NCBI RefSeq assembly: GCF_000091545.1
Contig: NC_006461.1
Span: 247,564-311,563, forward strand
Direction of reading: 5' to 3'
Origin: Thermus thermophilus HB8
GTDB taxonomy: Bacteria; Deinococcota; Deinococci; Deinococcales; Thermaceae
DNA: 64,000 bases
The notes under the pieces are model-generated. The model searched no databases, had not been told where the DNA came from, and saw only the letters and a program-made list of their open reading frames with translations. This document shows, piece after piece, positions 1-8,114 of the stretch. Positions within the stretch are counted from its first letter, which is position 1. Every line of letters starts with the position of its first letter. The translations under genes and the position numbers were made by a program.

Positions 1-17
1 AGTTTCCCCCACCCCCT

Positions 18-23
18 TAGAAT
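18..23 (+). promoter_or_regulatory. possible -10 hexamer before pstC
   Basis: TAGAAT lies 9 nt before the pstC start codon, with a GGAAAGG ribosome-site-like run between them. Only 32 bases precede the gene, so a -35 box or an upstream pstS cannot be judged. Confidence 0.35.
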
Positions 24-32
24 GGGAAAGGC

Positions 33-935
33 ATGGAGATCCTGAAGCAAAGGCCCTCGAGGAACCCCAAGGAGGTGCTCACCTTCGCCCTCCTGGTCTT
101 CCTCTCCTCCATCACCCTCCTCACCACCCTGGGGGTGATCCTGAGCCTGGTAGGGGACGTGGCCCAGTTCTTCCGCCGGGTGCCCCTCACGGAGTTCCTC
201 TTCGCCCCCGAGTGGACCCCCCTCTTCGCCGACCCCCGCTACGGCATCAGCCCCCTCATCGCCGGGACCTTCCTGGTCACCCTCATCGCCCTCCTGGTGG
301 CCGTGCCCCTGGGCCTGGCCCTGGCCATCTACCTCTCGGAGTACGCCTCCGGGGCCGCCCGGGCCCGCATCAAGGGCACCCTGGAGCTCTTTGAGGGCAT
401 CCCCACCGTGGTCTTCGGCTACTTCGCCCTGCTCTTCGTCACCCCCCTGCTGCAACGGGTCATCCCTGACCTGAACATCTTCAACCCCCTCTCCGCCGGG
501 CTGGTGATGGGCTTCGCCATCATCCCCTACATCTCCAACGTGGCCGCCGACGCCATGGAGTCCGTGCCCCGCTCCATCCGCGAAGCCGCCTACGCCCTGG
601 GGGCCAGGCCCTACGAGGTGGCCCTGCGGGTGGTCTTCCCCGCGGCCATCTCGGGCATCATCGCCGCCATCATCCTGGCCACCAGCCGGGCCATCGGCGA
701 GACCATGATCGTGGCCATCGCCGCCGGCCAGCGGCCCATCCTCACCCTGGACCCGCGGGAGACCATCGCCACCATGACCAGCTACATCGTCCAGGCGGCC
801 ACCGGGGACCAGCCCACGGGCTCCACCGCCTACTACGCCCTCTTCGCCGTGGGCTTCACCCTCTTCCTCCTGACCCTCTTCCTCAACATCCTGGCCCAGT
901 ACGTGGTGGAACGCTACCGGGAGCGATATGAATAG
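33..935 (+). CDS. pstC: phosphate ABC transporter permease PstC
   Basis: Inner-membrane permease subunit of the high-affinity phosphate importer PstSCAB, pairing with PstA and energised by PstB. The 300-residue product has six predicted membrane segments and the BPD-type permease domain, with the EAA-type cytoplasmic loop near residues 183-200 (SIREAAYALGARPYEV) that docks to the ATPase. It overlaps pstA by 8 nt and runs into pstB, so the three are one transcript. The substrate-binding protein gene pstS is normally next to these genes and is not in the window; it may lie upstream. Family assignment is firm. Confidence 0.93.
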   Translation: MEILKQRPSRNPKEVLTFALLVFLSSITLLTTLGVILSLVGDVAQFFRRVPLTEFLFAPEWTPLFADPRYGISPLIAGTFLVTLIALLVAVPLGLALAIYLSEYASGAARARIKGTLELFEGIPTVVFGYFALLFVTPLLQRVIPDLNIFNPLSAGLVMGFAIIPYISNVAADAMESVPRSIREAAYALGARPYEVALRVVFPAAISGIIAAIILATSRAIGETMIVAIAAGQRPILTLDPRETIATMTSYIVQAATGDQPTGSTAYYALFAVGFTLFLLTLFLNILAQYVVERYRERYE

Positions 936-2142
936 GACCCTATCCTCCCCTTCCCCCGAAGCCTTCGGCACCGACCCCTGGAAGACCCGCATTGACCGGA
1001 CCTTCGCCCGGGCCCTGGTCCTGCCCCTGGTGCTGGCCATCGGCCTCCTCGTCCTCCTCCTGGGGGACACCCTCTACCGAAGCGTCTCCGTGCAGGTGGT
1101 GCGGGCGGACGAGGGCCCCGGCAGGACCTACCCCTTCGGCCTCGCCGCCACGGAGGTCCTGCGGCAGGAGCTTCTGGCCCGGGGGTACACGGAGGAGGAG
1201 GCCCGCTCCCTGCTCCAAGACCCCACGGAACGGCGGGTCCTCTTCCTGCAGAACCGGGTGGAGCTCATGTGGAACACCCAGGAAGGCCCCTTCCGCTACG
1301 TGGTCACCGGCCTTAGGGACGAGCGCGTGGCCGACTTCTCCCTCCTGGAGGGCCTGAGGCGCTGGGAGGAGCTCAAGGCCGGCCTGGGGGAAGGGGAGCG
1401 GCTTGTCCTCAACCCCTGGCTGGACCAAAGCTTCCTCACCCGCACCCCCTCCCGCTCCCCCCTCACCGCGGGGATTGGGGTGGCCATCTGGGGTACGATC
1501 TGGGTCCTCTCCCTAGCCCTCCTCATCGCCATCCCCGTGGGCATCGGCACGGCCATCCTCCTGGAGGAGTACCTGCGGGAGGGCACCCTAAACCGCATCC
1601 TCGAGGTCAACCTGCGCAACCTGGCCGGGGTGCCCTCCATCGTCTACGGGCTTCTGGGCCTGGCCATCTTTGTGCGGGAGATGGGCCTGGGGCCCACCAT
1701 CCTCTCCGCTGCTCTGACCCTGGGGCTTCTTGGCATCCCGGTGATCGTGGTAACCGCCCGGGAGTCCCTGCGGGCCGTGCCCGAGTCCCTGCGCCAGGCG
1801 GCCTTCGCCCTGGGGGCCACCCGGCGGCAGGTGGTCTTCCGGGTGGTGGTGCCCGCGGCCCTGCCGGGGATGGTCACCGGGGTCATCCTCTCCGCCGCCC
1901 GCCTGATCGGCGAGGCCGCCCCTCTCCTCCTGGTGGGGGCCGCCGCCTACGTGCCCTTCTACCCCACGGGGCCCCTGTCGGAGTACACGGTGATCCCCGT
2001 GCAGATCTACCTCTGGGTCTCCATGAACATCCCCGAGTTCGCCCGGGTGGCGGCAGCAGGGATATTGGTCATGCTCCTGGTGCTCTCGGGCCTCTACTTC
2101 CTGGCCCTCTACCTGAGGAACCGCTTTAGGAGGGAATGGTGA
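928..2142 (+). CDS. pstA: phosphate ABC transporter permease PstA with a large extracytoplasmic insertion
   Basis: Second membrane subunit of the Pst phosphate importer. At 404 residues it is about 100 longer than typical PstA. The extra length lies between the first membrane helix (about residues 28-50) and the second (about 180-205) and is hydrophilic, so it is predicted to lie outside the membrane. The C-terminal half is a standard permease domain with an EAA loop (SLRQAAFALGATRRQV, about residue 287). The start codon ATG sits inside the end of pstC and the stop overlaps the pstB start. The role of the insertion is not known to me; contact with PstS is one possibility. Confidence 0.92.
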   Translation: MNRTLSSPSPEAFGTDPWKTRIDRTFARALVLPLVLAIGLLVLLLGDTLYRSVSVQVVRADEGPGRTYPFGLAATEVLRQELLARGYTEEEARSLLQDPTERRVLFLQNRVELMWNTQEGPFRYVVTGLRDERVADFSLLEGLRRWEELKAGLGEGERLVLNPWLDQSFLTRTPSRSPLTAGIGVAIWGTIWVLSLALLIAIPVGIGTAILLEEYLREGTLNRILEVNLRNLAGVPSIVYGLLGLAIFVREMGLGPTILSAALTLGLLGIPVIVVTARESLRAVPESLRQAAFALGATRRQVVFRVVVPAALPGMVTGVILSAARLIGEAAPLLLVGAAAYVPFYPTGPLSEYTVIPVQIYLWVSMNIPEFARVAAAGILVMLLVLSGLYFLALYLRNRFRREW

Positions 2143-2951
2143 GTCTGGAAATGCTCAAGGAACACGAGACGGTGCGCACCGCGCCCGTCTCCGAGGCCGA
2201 GGCCCTGGTGGACGTGCGGGGCCTGAGCCTCTGGTACGGTAAGAAGCAGGCCCTTTACGACATCTCCGTGCGCTTCCCCCGGAACCAGGTCACGGCCATC
2301 ATCGGCCCCTCGGGGTGTGGGAAAAGCACCCTCCTGCGCTCCCTCAACCGCATGAACGACCTGGTACCCGGGGTACGGGTGGAGGGGGAGGTCCTCTACG
2401 AGGGGGTGAACATCTACGACCCCCGGGTGGACCCGGTGGCGGTGCGGCGCCACATCGGCATGGTCTTCCAGAAGCCCAACCCCTTCCCCAAGACCATCTT
2501 TGAGAACGTGGCCTTCGGCCTCCGGCTCATGGGGGTGAAGGGCAGCGAGCTGGAGGACCGGGTGGTGGAGGCCTTGAAGCGGGCCGCCCTATGGGAAGAG
2601 GTCAAGGACCGCTTCAAGAAGGAAAGCGGCCTGAGGCTTTCCGGCGGCCAGCAGCAGAGGCTCTGCATCGCCCGGGCCATCGCCGTGGAGCCGCCCCTCC
2701 TCCTCATGGACGAACCCACGAGCGCCTTGGACCCCATCGCTACCCAGGCCATTGAAGACCTGATCCTAGAGCTGAAGGAGCGCTACACGGTCGTCATCGT
2801 CACGCACAACATGCAACAGGCTGCCCGGGTCTCCGACCGCACCCTTTTCATGCACCTAGGGGTCCTGGTGGAGGAAGGCCCCACCGAGGTGATCTTCACC
2901 AAGCCCAAGCACCCTTACACCGAGGCCTACATCACCGGGCGCTTCGGCTAA
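2136..2951 (+). CDS. pstB: phosphate ABC transporter ATP-binding protein PstB
   Basis: Cytoplasmic ATPase of the Pst importer. All ABC motifs are visible: Walker A GPSGCGKST (about residue 57), Q-loop, signature LSGGQQQR (about 170), Walker B LLLMDEPTSALD (about 189), and the switch His in VTHNMQQAA. The 271-residue length is normal with a 20-residue N-terminal extension. ATG at 2136 follows TTTAGGAGGGA and overlaps the pstA stop. The TAA stop codon is also the first half of the -10 box of the next gene. Confidence 0.95.
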   Translation: MVSLEMLKEHETVRTAPVSEAEALVDVRGLSLWYGKKQALYDISVRFPRNQVTAIIGPSGCGKSTLLRSLNRMNDLVPGVRVEGEVLYEGVNIYDPRVDPVAVRRHIGMVFQKPNPFPKTIFENVAFGLRLMGVKGSELEDRVVEALKRAALWEEVKDRFKKESGLRLSGGQQQRLCIARAIAVEPPLLLMDEPTSALDPIATQAIEDLILELKERYTVVIVTHNMQQAARVSDRTLFMHLGVLVEEGPTEVIFTKPKHPYTEAYITGRFG

Positions 2952-2954
2952 AAT
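2949..2954 (+). promoter_or_regulatory. leaderless -10 box (TAAAAT) for the MFS gene
   Basis: TAAAAT begins at the pstB stop codon and is 6 nt from the ATG at 2961, the spacing expected for a leaderless transcript. No good -35 was seen. Confidence 0.5.
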
Positions 2955-2960
2955 CGGCCC

Positions 2961-4133
2961 ATGTCGCCCCTTGCCCTCCTCTTCCTCACCCTCTTCAACA
3001 GCGTCCTGGGCCTCTCCATCCTCTTCCCCATCCTGGGGCCTTTGGGCAGGGCGCTGGGCCTCACCGAGGTCCAGGTGGGCCTCTTCTCCACGGGCTACGC
3101 CCTCATGCAGTTCCTCCTTTCCCCCTACTGGGGCAGGCGGAGCGAACGGGGCCGGAAGCCCGTCCTCCTCGTGGGCATCCTGGGCTTCGCGGCAAGCTTC
3201 CTCCTCTTCGGCGTCTTCGCCCTCCTGGGGGAGCGGGGCCTCGTGCCCCCGGGGCTCCTCTTTTTCCTGCTCCTCCTCGCGCGGCTTCTCGGCGGGGCCT
3301 TCAGCTCCGCCACCCTGCCCACGGCCCAGGCCTACGTGGCCGACGTTACGGGGCGGGAGAACCGCACCGCGGGGATGGCCCTCCTGGGGGCGGCCTTTGG
3401 CCTCGCGGTGATCCTAGGGCCCGCCCTGGGGGCGGGGCTTGCCGCCCTCTTCGGCCTCCTCGCCCCCGTCTTCTTCTCGGCGGGGATCGCCCTCCTAAAC
3501 GCCCTTTTCGTTTACCTGGTCCTCCCCGAGTCCAGACCCCGGGGGCAGGAAGCCGGGGCGCGGCTTTCCCCCTTTGACCCCAGGGTCTTCCCCCTCCTCC
3601 TCCTCGGCCTCGCCCTCAACCTTTCCAGCGTGGCCCTGGAGCAGACCATCGCCTTCTACTTCCAGGACCGGCTTCTCCTCGGCGGGGTGGAGACGGCCCA
3701 GAAGGTGGGCCTGGCCCTGGTCTTCTACGGGGTCGTGGCCGTCTTCGTCCAGGGCGTCCTGGTGCGCAAGACCGGCTGGCCCCCGAGGGTCCTCCTCTCC
3801 CTGGGCCTGCCTCTGGGGATCCTGGGCTTCGTCCTCCTGGTCTACGCCAAGACCTTCTGGGCCCTGGCCCTGGGCCTCGCCCTCCAGGGGGTGGGGCAGG
3901 GGCTCGCCCTCCCCGGGGTCACGGCGGCCCTCTCCCTGGCCGTGGGCGAGGGGGAGCAGGGCCTGGTGGCGGGGCTCAACAGTTCCGCCCAGGCCCTGGG
4001 GAGGATGCTCGGGCCCATCGTGGGCACGGGGCTCTACCGCCTGGCCCCCGAGGGGCCCTACGTCCTCGGGGCCTCCCTCCTCCTCCTCGCCCTCCTCTTC
4101 CTTCCCGCCCTCTTCCGCCGGGCGAGGCTTTAG
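2961..4133 (+). CDS. major facilitator superfamily (MFS) transporter, drug-exporter type
   Basis: A 390-residue, 12-helix membrane transporter of the MFS drug:H+ antiporter (TetA-like) type. The loop 2-3 signature is visible as GRRSERGRKPVLL near residues 60-72, and a motif-C-like glycine-rich helix (GAAFGLAVILGPALGAG) near 140. Substrate cannot be told from sequence. It starts 9 nt after pstB but appears to have its own leaderless promoter, so it need not be part of the phosphate system. Its stop is one base before the recF ATG. Confidence 0.82.
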   Translation: MSPLALLFLTLFNSVLGLSILFPILGPLGRALGLTEVQVGLFSTGYALMQFLLSPYWGRRSERGRKPVLLVGILGFAASFLLFGVFALLGERGLVPPGLLFFLLLLARLLGGAFSSATLPTAQAYVADVTGRENRTAGMALLGAAFGLAVILGPALGAGLAALFGLLAPVFFSAGIALLNALFVYLVLPESRPRGQEAGARLSPFDPRVFPLLLLGLALNLSSVALEQTIAFYFQDRLLLGGVETAQKVGLALVFYGVVAVFVQGVLVRKTGWPPRVLLSLGLPLGILGFVLLVYAKTFWALALGLALQGVGQGLALPGVTAALSLAVGEGEQGLVAGLNSSAQALGRMLGPIVGTGLYRLAPEGPYVLGASLLLLALLFLPALFRRARL

Positions 4134-4134
4134 C

Positions 4135-5166
4135 ATGCGGCTTCTCCTCTTCCGGCAACGGAACTTCCGCAACCTGGCCCTGGAGGCCTACCGCCCCCCG
4201 CCGGGCCTTTCCGCCCTGGTGGGGGCCAACGCCCAGGGGAAGACGAGCCTCCTCCTGGGGATCCACCTGGCCCTAGGGGGGGAGGTCCCCCTGGGCCTTG
4301 CCGACCTCGTCCGCTTCGGGGAGGAGGAGGCCTGGCTCCACGCCGAGGTGGAGACGGAGCTCGGGGCCTACCGCCTGGAGCACCGCCTGGGCCCCGGGGG
4401 GCGGGAGGTCCTCCTCAACGGGAAGCGGGTGAGCCTTCGGACCCTTTGGGAGCTTCCCGGCTCGGTCCTCGTCTCCCCTCTGGACCTCGAGGCGGTCCTC
4501 GGGCCCAAGGAGGAGCGGCGGGCCTACCTGGACCGGCTCATCGCCCGCTTCTCCCGCCGCTACGCCGCCCTCCTTTCCGCCTACGAGAAGGCGCTGCGCC
4601 AGCGGAACGCCCTCCTCAAGGCCGGGGGGGAGGGCCTTTCCGCCTGGGACCGGGAGCTCGCCCGCTACGGGGACGAGATCGTGGCCCTGAGGCGCCGCTT
4701 CCTCCGGCGCTTCGCCCCCATCCTGCGGGAGGTCCACGCCGCCCTCGCCGCCAAGGAGGCGGGGCTTCGCTTGGAGGAGACCGCGGGGGAAGGGGTGCTC
4801 CGGGCCCTCGAGGCCAGCCGGGCCGAGGAGCGGGAACGGGGCCAGACCCTGGTGGGGCCCCACCGGGACGACCTGGTCTTCCTCCTGGAGGGGCGGCCCG
4901 CCCACCGGTTCGCCAGCCGCGGGGAGGCCAAGACCCTGGCCCTGGCCCTGCGCCTCGCCGAGCACCGCCTCCTCGGCGAGCACCACGGCGAGCCCCCCCT
5001 CCTCCTCGTGGACGAGTGGGGGGAGGAGCTGGACGAGGCCCGCAGGCGGGCCGTCCTCGCCTACGCCCAGGCCCTGCCCCAGGCCATCCTGGCGGGGCTG
5101 GAAGCCCCCCCGGGGGTGCCGGTATGCTCGGTGGTACGAGGGGTGGTCCTGTGCCCTGGCGCCTGA
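4135..5166 (+). CDS. recF: DNA replication and repair protein RecF
   Basis: SMC-like ATPase that helps load RecA at single-strand gaps with RecO and RecR. The ATG at 4135 gives MRLLLFRQRNFRNLALEAY, the typical RecF N-terminus, then Walker A GANAQGKTS (about residue 28), the signature region GPHRDDLVFLLEG (about 240) and Walker B PPLLLVDEWGEELD (about 290). The 343 residues fit the family. The reading frame is open upstream of this ATG but that part is antisense-like overlap with the MFS gene. In many bacteria recF sits with dnaA/dnaN/gyrB; here it is followed by a DciA-like gene. Confidence 0.93.
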   Translation: MRLLLFRQRNFRNLALEAYRPPPGLSALVGANAQGKTSLLLGIHLALGGEVPLGLADLVRFGEEEAWLHAEVETELGAYRLEHRLGPGGREVLLNGKRVSLRTLWELPGSVLVSPLDLEAVLGPKEERRAYLDRLIARFSRRYAALLSAYEKALRQRNALLKAGGEGLSAWDRELARYGDEIVALRRRFLRRFAPILREVHAALAAKEAGLRLEETAGEGVLRALEASRAEERERGQTLVGPHRDDLVFLLEGRPAHRFASRGEAKTLALALRLAEHRLLGEHHGEPPLLLVDEWGEELDEARRRAVLAYAQALPQAILAGLEAPPGVPVCSVVRGVVLCPGA

Positions 5167-5909
5167 AGGAGGTGATCCCCGAGGCCCTGAAGCGGGCCGG
5201 GGGCAAGGAGCGGCTCAGGCGGGGCCTCGTCCTCGCCGCCTGGCGGGAGGTGGCGGGAAAGGACCTCGCCCGCTTCACCGAGGCGGTGGCCCTGGAGGAG
5301 GGCGTCCTCGTGGTCCACGTGCCCGACCCCGTGGTGGCCCACCAGCTCACCTACACCCGCCTCGCCCTCCTCCGCCGCTACGAGGAGCGCTTCCCCGGGG
5401 CGGTGCGGGAGATCCGGTTCCAGGTGGGCCCCCTCGAGGCGGAAGGGGTGGAGGCCCCCCCGCCCTCAGACCCCGGCCGCCTGCGGGAGGCGGGCCGCAA
5501 GGCCCTGGCCCTGGCGGAAAAGGCCCCTCCGGAGCTCCGGGAGCGGGTGGCCCGGGCCGCCCTGGCCCTCTTCCAGAGGCAGCGGGGCGACCCCTGCCCC
5601 GTCTGCCAGACCCCGAGCGAGACCCATCCCTGCCCCACCTGCCGCCGCCACCTGGAAGACCCCGGGGTGCGGCGGGCGGCGGAGCGGCTCATGCGGGGCC
5701 AGGAGGCGGGCCTCGAGGGGGACGCCCTCCGGGCCGCCCGCCACCTGGCCCGGGAAAACCTCCTCGCCCAGATGCGGGACCTCTACCCCGAGGCCCTGCG
5801 GAGCGAGGAGTTCCGCCCCCTCCTCGCCGACCTGGCCCGCCGCTACCGCAACCTTTTTCCCCAGGAGCCCCTGCCCGAAGGGGTGCGGAGCCTGCTCAAG
5901 GAGGGGTGA
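5151..5909 (+). CDS. DciA-like (DUF721) protein with a C-terminal CxxC zinc-ribbon-like segment
   Basis: A 252-residue protein. The N-terminal 90 residues match the DUF721/DciA family (WREVAGKDLARFTEAVALEE, then VVHVPDPVVAHQLTY), linked in many bacteria without DnaC to loading of the replicative helicase DnaB. The C-terminal half carries CPVCQTPSETHPCPTC (about residues 143-158), a likely zinc-binding ribbon, and a helical tail. GTG at 5151 is preferred because GAGGGGTGG precedes it; an in-frame ATG at 5124 is an alternative. It overlaps recF by 16 nt, a common arrangement for DUF721 genes. The exact function here is inferred from family and position. Confidence 0.75.
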   Translation: MPWRLKEVIPEALKRAGGKERLRRGLVLAAWREVAGKDLARFTEAVALEEGVLVVHVPDPVVAHQLTYTRLALLRRYEERFPGAVREIRFQVGPLEAEGVEAPPPSDPGRLREAGRKALALAEKAPPELRERVARAALALFQRQRGDPCPVCQTPSETHPCPTCRRHLEDPGVRRAAERLMRGQEAGLEGDALRAARHLARENLLAQMRDLYPEALRSEEFRPLLADLARRYRNLFPQEPLPEGVRSLLKEG

Positions 5910-6686
5910 ATGCGCCGCGCCTTCCTCCTCGCCTTCCTGGGCCTCGCCCTGGCCCAGGCCACCTACACCGTGGCCCCCGGGGACACGCTCTACTCCATCG
6001 CCCGGCGCTACGGCACCACGGTGGAGGAGCTCATGCGCTTAAACGGGCTGGAAAGCTTCCTCCTCCAGCCGGGGCAGGTCCTCAAGCTCCCCTCGAGGGA
6101 AAGGACCCACGTGGTGGCCCCGGGGGACACCCTCTTTTCCCTGGCGCGCCGCTACGGCACCACCGTGGAAGCCCTCATGCGCTTAAACGGCCTCTCCTCC
6201 CCGGAGATCAAGGTGGGGCAGGTCCTGAGGCTTCCCGAAGAGGGCGAGGCGCCTCCGCCCCCTCCCCCGGAGCCGGAGGCCTTGGACCCGGAAAGCCCCC
6301 TCCTCCGGGCCGTCCTCCGCTACCTGGGGGTGCCCTACAAGTACGGGGCGAACTCCCCCTTGGCCCTGGACTGCTCCGCCTTCGTGGCCCAGGTCTACGC
6401 CGAGCTGGGCGTGGCCCTCCCCCGGACCACCAAGGAGCAGTACCAGGCCTTCCCCCCTGTAGAGGCCCCGCGCCCGGGGGACCTGGTCTTCTTCAGCTTC
6501 GGCGGGAAGGAGGTAGACCACGTGGGGATCTACCTGGGCCGGGGGGTCTTCGCCCACGCCTCTAGCTACGGAAGCCGGGTGGTCATAGAGAGCCTCGAGG
6601 CCCCCTTCTACCGGAAGGTCTACCGGGGGGCGAGGCGGGTCATGGCCAGTCCGGAACCTCCCCCCGCGCCTTCCGCAACGCCATGA
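5910..6686 (+). CDS. secreted peptidoglycan hydrolase: two LysM domains and NlpC/P60
   Basis: Cell-wall hydrolase that binds peptidoglycan with LysM repeats and cleaves stem peptides with an NlpC/P60 cysteine peptidase. Residues 1-16 form a signal peptide (LLAFLGLALAQA). LysM 1 is about 18-62 and LysM 2 about 67-110, with the shared words VAPGDTL and RRYGTTVE. After a proline-rich linker the catalytic domain carries LDCSAFV (Cys nucleophile, about residue 151), DHVGIYLG (His) and a later polar residue. The ATG is adjacent to the stop of the previous gene. The 3' end overlaps the convergent nitroreductase gene by 47 nt. Confidence 0.92.
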   Translation: MRRAFLLAFLGLALAQATYTVAPGDTLYSIARRYGTTVEELMRLNGLESFLLQPGQVLKLPSRERTHVVAPGDTLFSLARRYGTTVEALMRLNGLSSPEIKVGQVLRLPEEGEAPPPPPPEPEALDPESPLLRAVLRYLGVPYKYGANSPLALDCSAFVAQVYAELGVALPRTTKEQYQAFPPVEAPRPGDLVFFSFGGKEVDHVGIYLGRGVFAHASSYGSRVVIESLEAPFYRKVYRGARRVMASPEPPPAPSATP

Positions 6687-7560
6687 GGAGGGCCTCCCCC
6701 GGCCTCCCCTCCCCCCGGAAGGCCCGGGCCTCCTCCTCCAGCCAGACCTCCCCCTTGCGGAAGAGCACCCCCCGGGCCTCCGCCAAGGCCTCCTCCAGCA
6801 AGGCCCCCAGGGAGTAGAAGGGGGCCCCTTTGGGCAGGTCCGGGTCAAACCCCTGCCGGGAAAGGACCTTCCCGTAAGGCTTCTCCCTGGCCTCCATCGT
6901 GCCCCCCTCGGCGAAGTAGCGCCTAAGGACCCGGTTCCAGTCCCCCACCCGGCTGTAGGGGGCCATGGCCCGGTAGGCCTCCTCCAGGTCCTCCGCGGCG
7001 TAGGGGCGGTAGCGGTCCTCGTGGACCACGAGCCTCCGGGGAAGCCTGGGCCTCGGGGGGCCCTCCTCGTCGGGCACCCCAACGGCAAGCCCCACCACGG
7101 GGAGGACCCCCGGGGGAAGCCCGAGGAGGTCCGTGAGGGTCTCCACCCCGTTCAAGACCCCGCCGATGAAGCAGACCCCGTAGCCTAAGGCCTCGGCGGT
7201 GAGGGCGAGGTACGAGGCGGCGATCCCCGCGTCCAGGATGGCGAAGTGGAGGGCGGTCCTGGGCCAGAAGGCCATCCTCTGCCCCCGGTGGGCGAGGAGC
7301 CGCTCCAGGCGGTGGACGTCTGCGAGGAAGAGGAAGAACTCCGCCGCCTGCCTGATGTGCTCCTGGTCCCCGGAGAGCCGGGCCACCTCGTCCCTAAGCC
7401 TTGGATCCCGTACCCGGATCGCCGAGTAGAGCTGGGCGCTCGCGTCGGTGGGGGCCCGCTGGAGGGCGAAGAGGAGCTTTTCCAGGTCCTCCTCGGGAAG
7501 GGGAAGGGGCTTGAAGCGGCGTACGCTCCGCCTTCTCGCCAGGACGTCTAGGAGTTCCAC
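6640..7560 (-). CDS. nitroreductase family flavoprotein
   Basis: FMN-dependent oxidoreductase of the nitroreductase fold, probably using NAD(P)H. The N-terminus LARRRSVRRFKPLPLPEEDL is the usual flavin-binding arginine region, and the middle has GYGVCFIGGVLNG and LPPGVLPVVGLAVG, as in NfsA/FRP-type enzymes. The C-terminal part (about residues 200-306) is an extension typical of the NfsA branch. GTG at 7560 is 7 nt after TATCCT on the minus strand, a leaderless-type start. The physiological substrate cannot be told. Confidence 0.82.
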   Translation of the reverse strand: MELLDVLARRRSVRRFKPLPLPEEDLEKLLFALQRAPTDASAQLYSAIRVRDPRLRDEVARLSGDQEHIRQAAEFFLFLADVHRLERLLAHRGQRMAFWPRTALHFAILDAGIAASYLALTAEALGYGVCFIGGVLNGVETLTDLLGLPPGVLPVVGLAVGVPDEEGPPRPRLPRRLVVHEDRYRPYAAEDLEEAYRAMAPYSRVGDWNRVLRRYFAEGGTMEAREKPYGKVLSRQGFDPDLPKGAPFYSLGALLEEALAEARGVLFRKGEVWLEEEARAFRGEGRPGEALLMALRKARGEVPDWP

Positions 7561-7567
7561 GGGGGCC

Positions 7568-7573
7568 AGGATA
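7568..7573 (-). promoter_or_regulatory. leaderless -10 box (TATCCT) for the nitroreductase gene
   Basis: On the minus strand TATCCT is followed by 7 nt and then the GTG start at 7560. Confidence 0.45.
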
Positions 7574-8077
7574 CTACTCCAAGGGGAGCTCCATCCGCAC
7601 CACCTTCCACCCGAAAAGCCCCTGCCGTTCCAGGTAGAGGCGGCTTCTGGGGTCCTCGGGGTGGTAGACGTAGGCGGTGCGGAAGTCCTGGTAGGCGAGC
7701 CTCCAGCCCTTCACCGCCTCCTTGGGCGCCTCCCCGGGGCCCATCCCCGTGCCCAAGGCGGCAAGCCCCTCGGGGGAGACGAGGGCGTCCACCAGGGGGT
7801 CCACCATCCCGGCCACGAAGAGGTAGGCGAGGCCGGCCAGGGGGTTTTGCGCCACCTCCTGTCCCATCTCCCGGAGGAGCCTGGCCTGGACCTGGGCCTT
7901 GAGCCCCTCCCGGACCCGGGGGAAGTCCACGAGCCTTTCCAGCCGCGCCCGGTCCCCCTCGAGGACCGCCCCCTGGAGGGCGCGGAGGAAGAGGTAGGGG
8001 GAGGCCCAGAGGTAAAGGGCGAAGGCCGAAAGCCCCAGGGCCAGGACCGCAAGGGCCACTTTGACCGCGCGTCCCAT
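7574..8077 (-). CDS. DUF2939-like small membrane-anchored protein
   Basis: A 167-residue protein with one N-terminal membrane helix (about residues 6-26) followed by a soluble domain. The pattern ALYLWASPYLFLRALQGAVLEGD then RLVDFPRVREGLKAQ resembles the DUF2939 family, whose members are membrane-anchored proteins of unknown role. ATG at 8077 is 6 nt after TATAAA on the minus strand. It lies between the nitroreductase and prepilin peptidase genes on the same strand; no function is claimed. Confidence 0.68.
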   Translation of the reverse strand: MGRAVKVALAVLALGLSAFALYLWASPYLFLRALQGAVLEGDRARLERLVDFPRVREGLKAQVQARLLREMGQEVAQNPLAGLAYLFVAGMVDPLVDALVSPEGLAALGTGMGPGEAPKEAVKGWRLAYQDFRTAYVYHPEDPRSRLYLERQGLFGWKVVRMELPLE

Positions 8078-8083
8078 GAACGC

Positions 8084-8089
8084 TTTATA
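8084..8089 (-). promoter_or_regulatory. leaderless -10 box (TATAAA) for the DUF2939-like gene
   Basis: TATAAA on the minus strand is followed by 6 nt and the ATG at 8077. Confidence 0.5.
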
Positions 8090-8114
8090 GCAAAAGAAGA
8101 CTCCCCTTCCCGGT

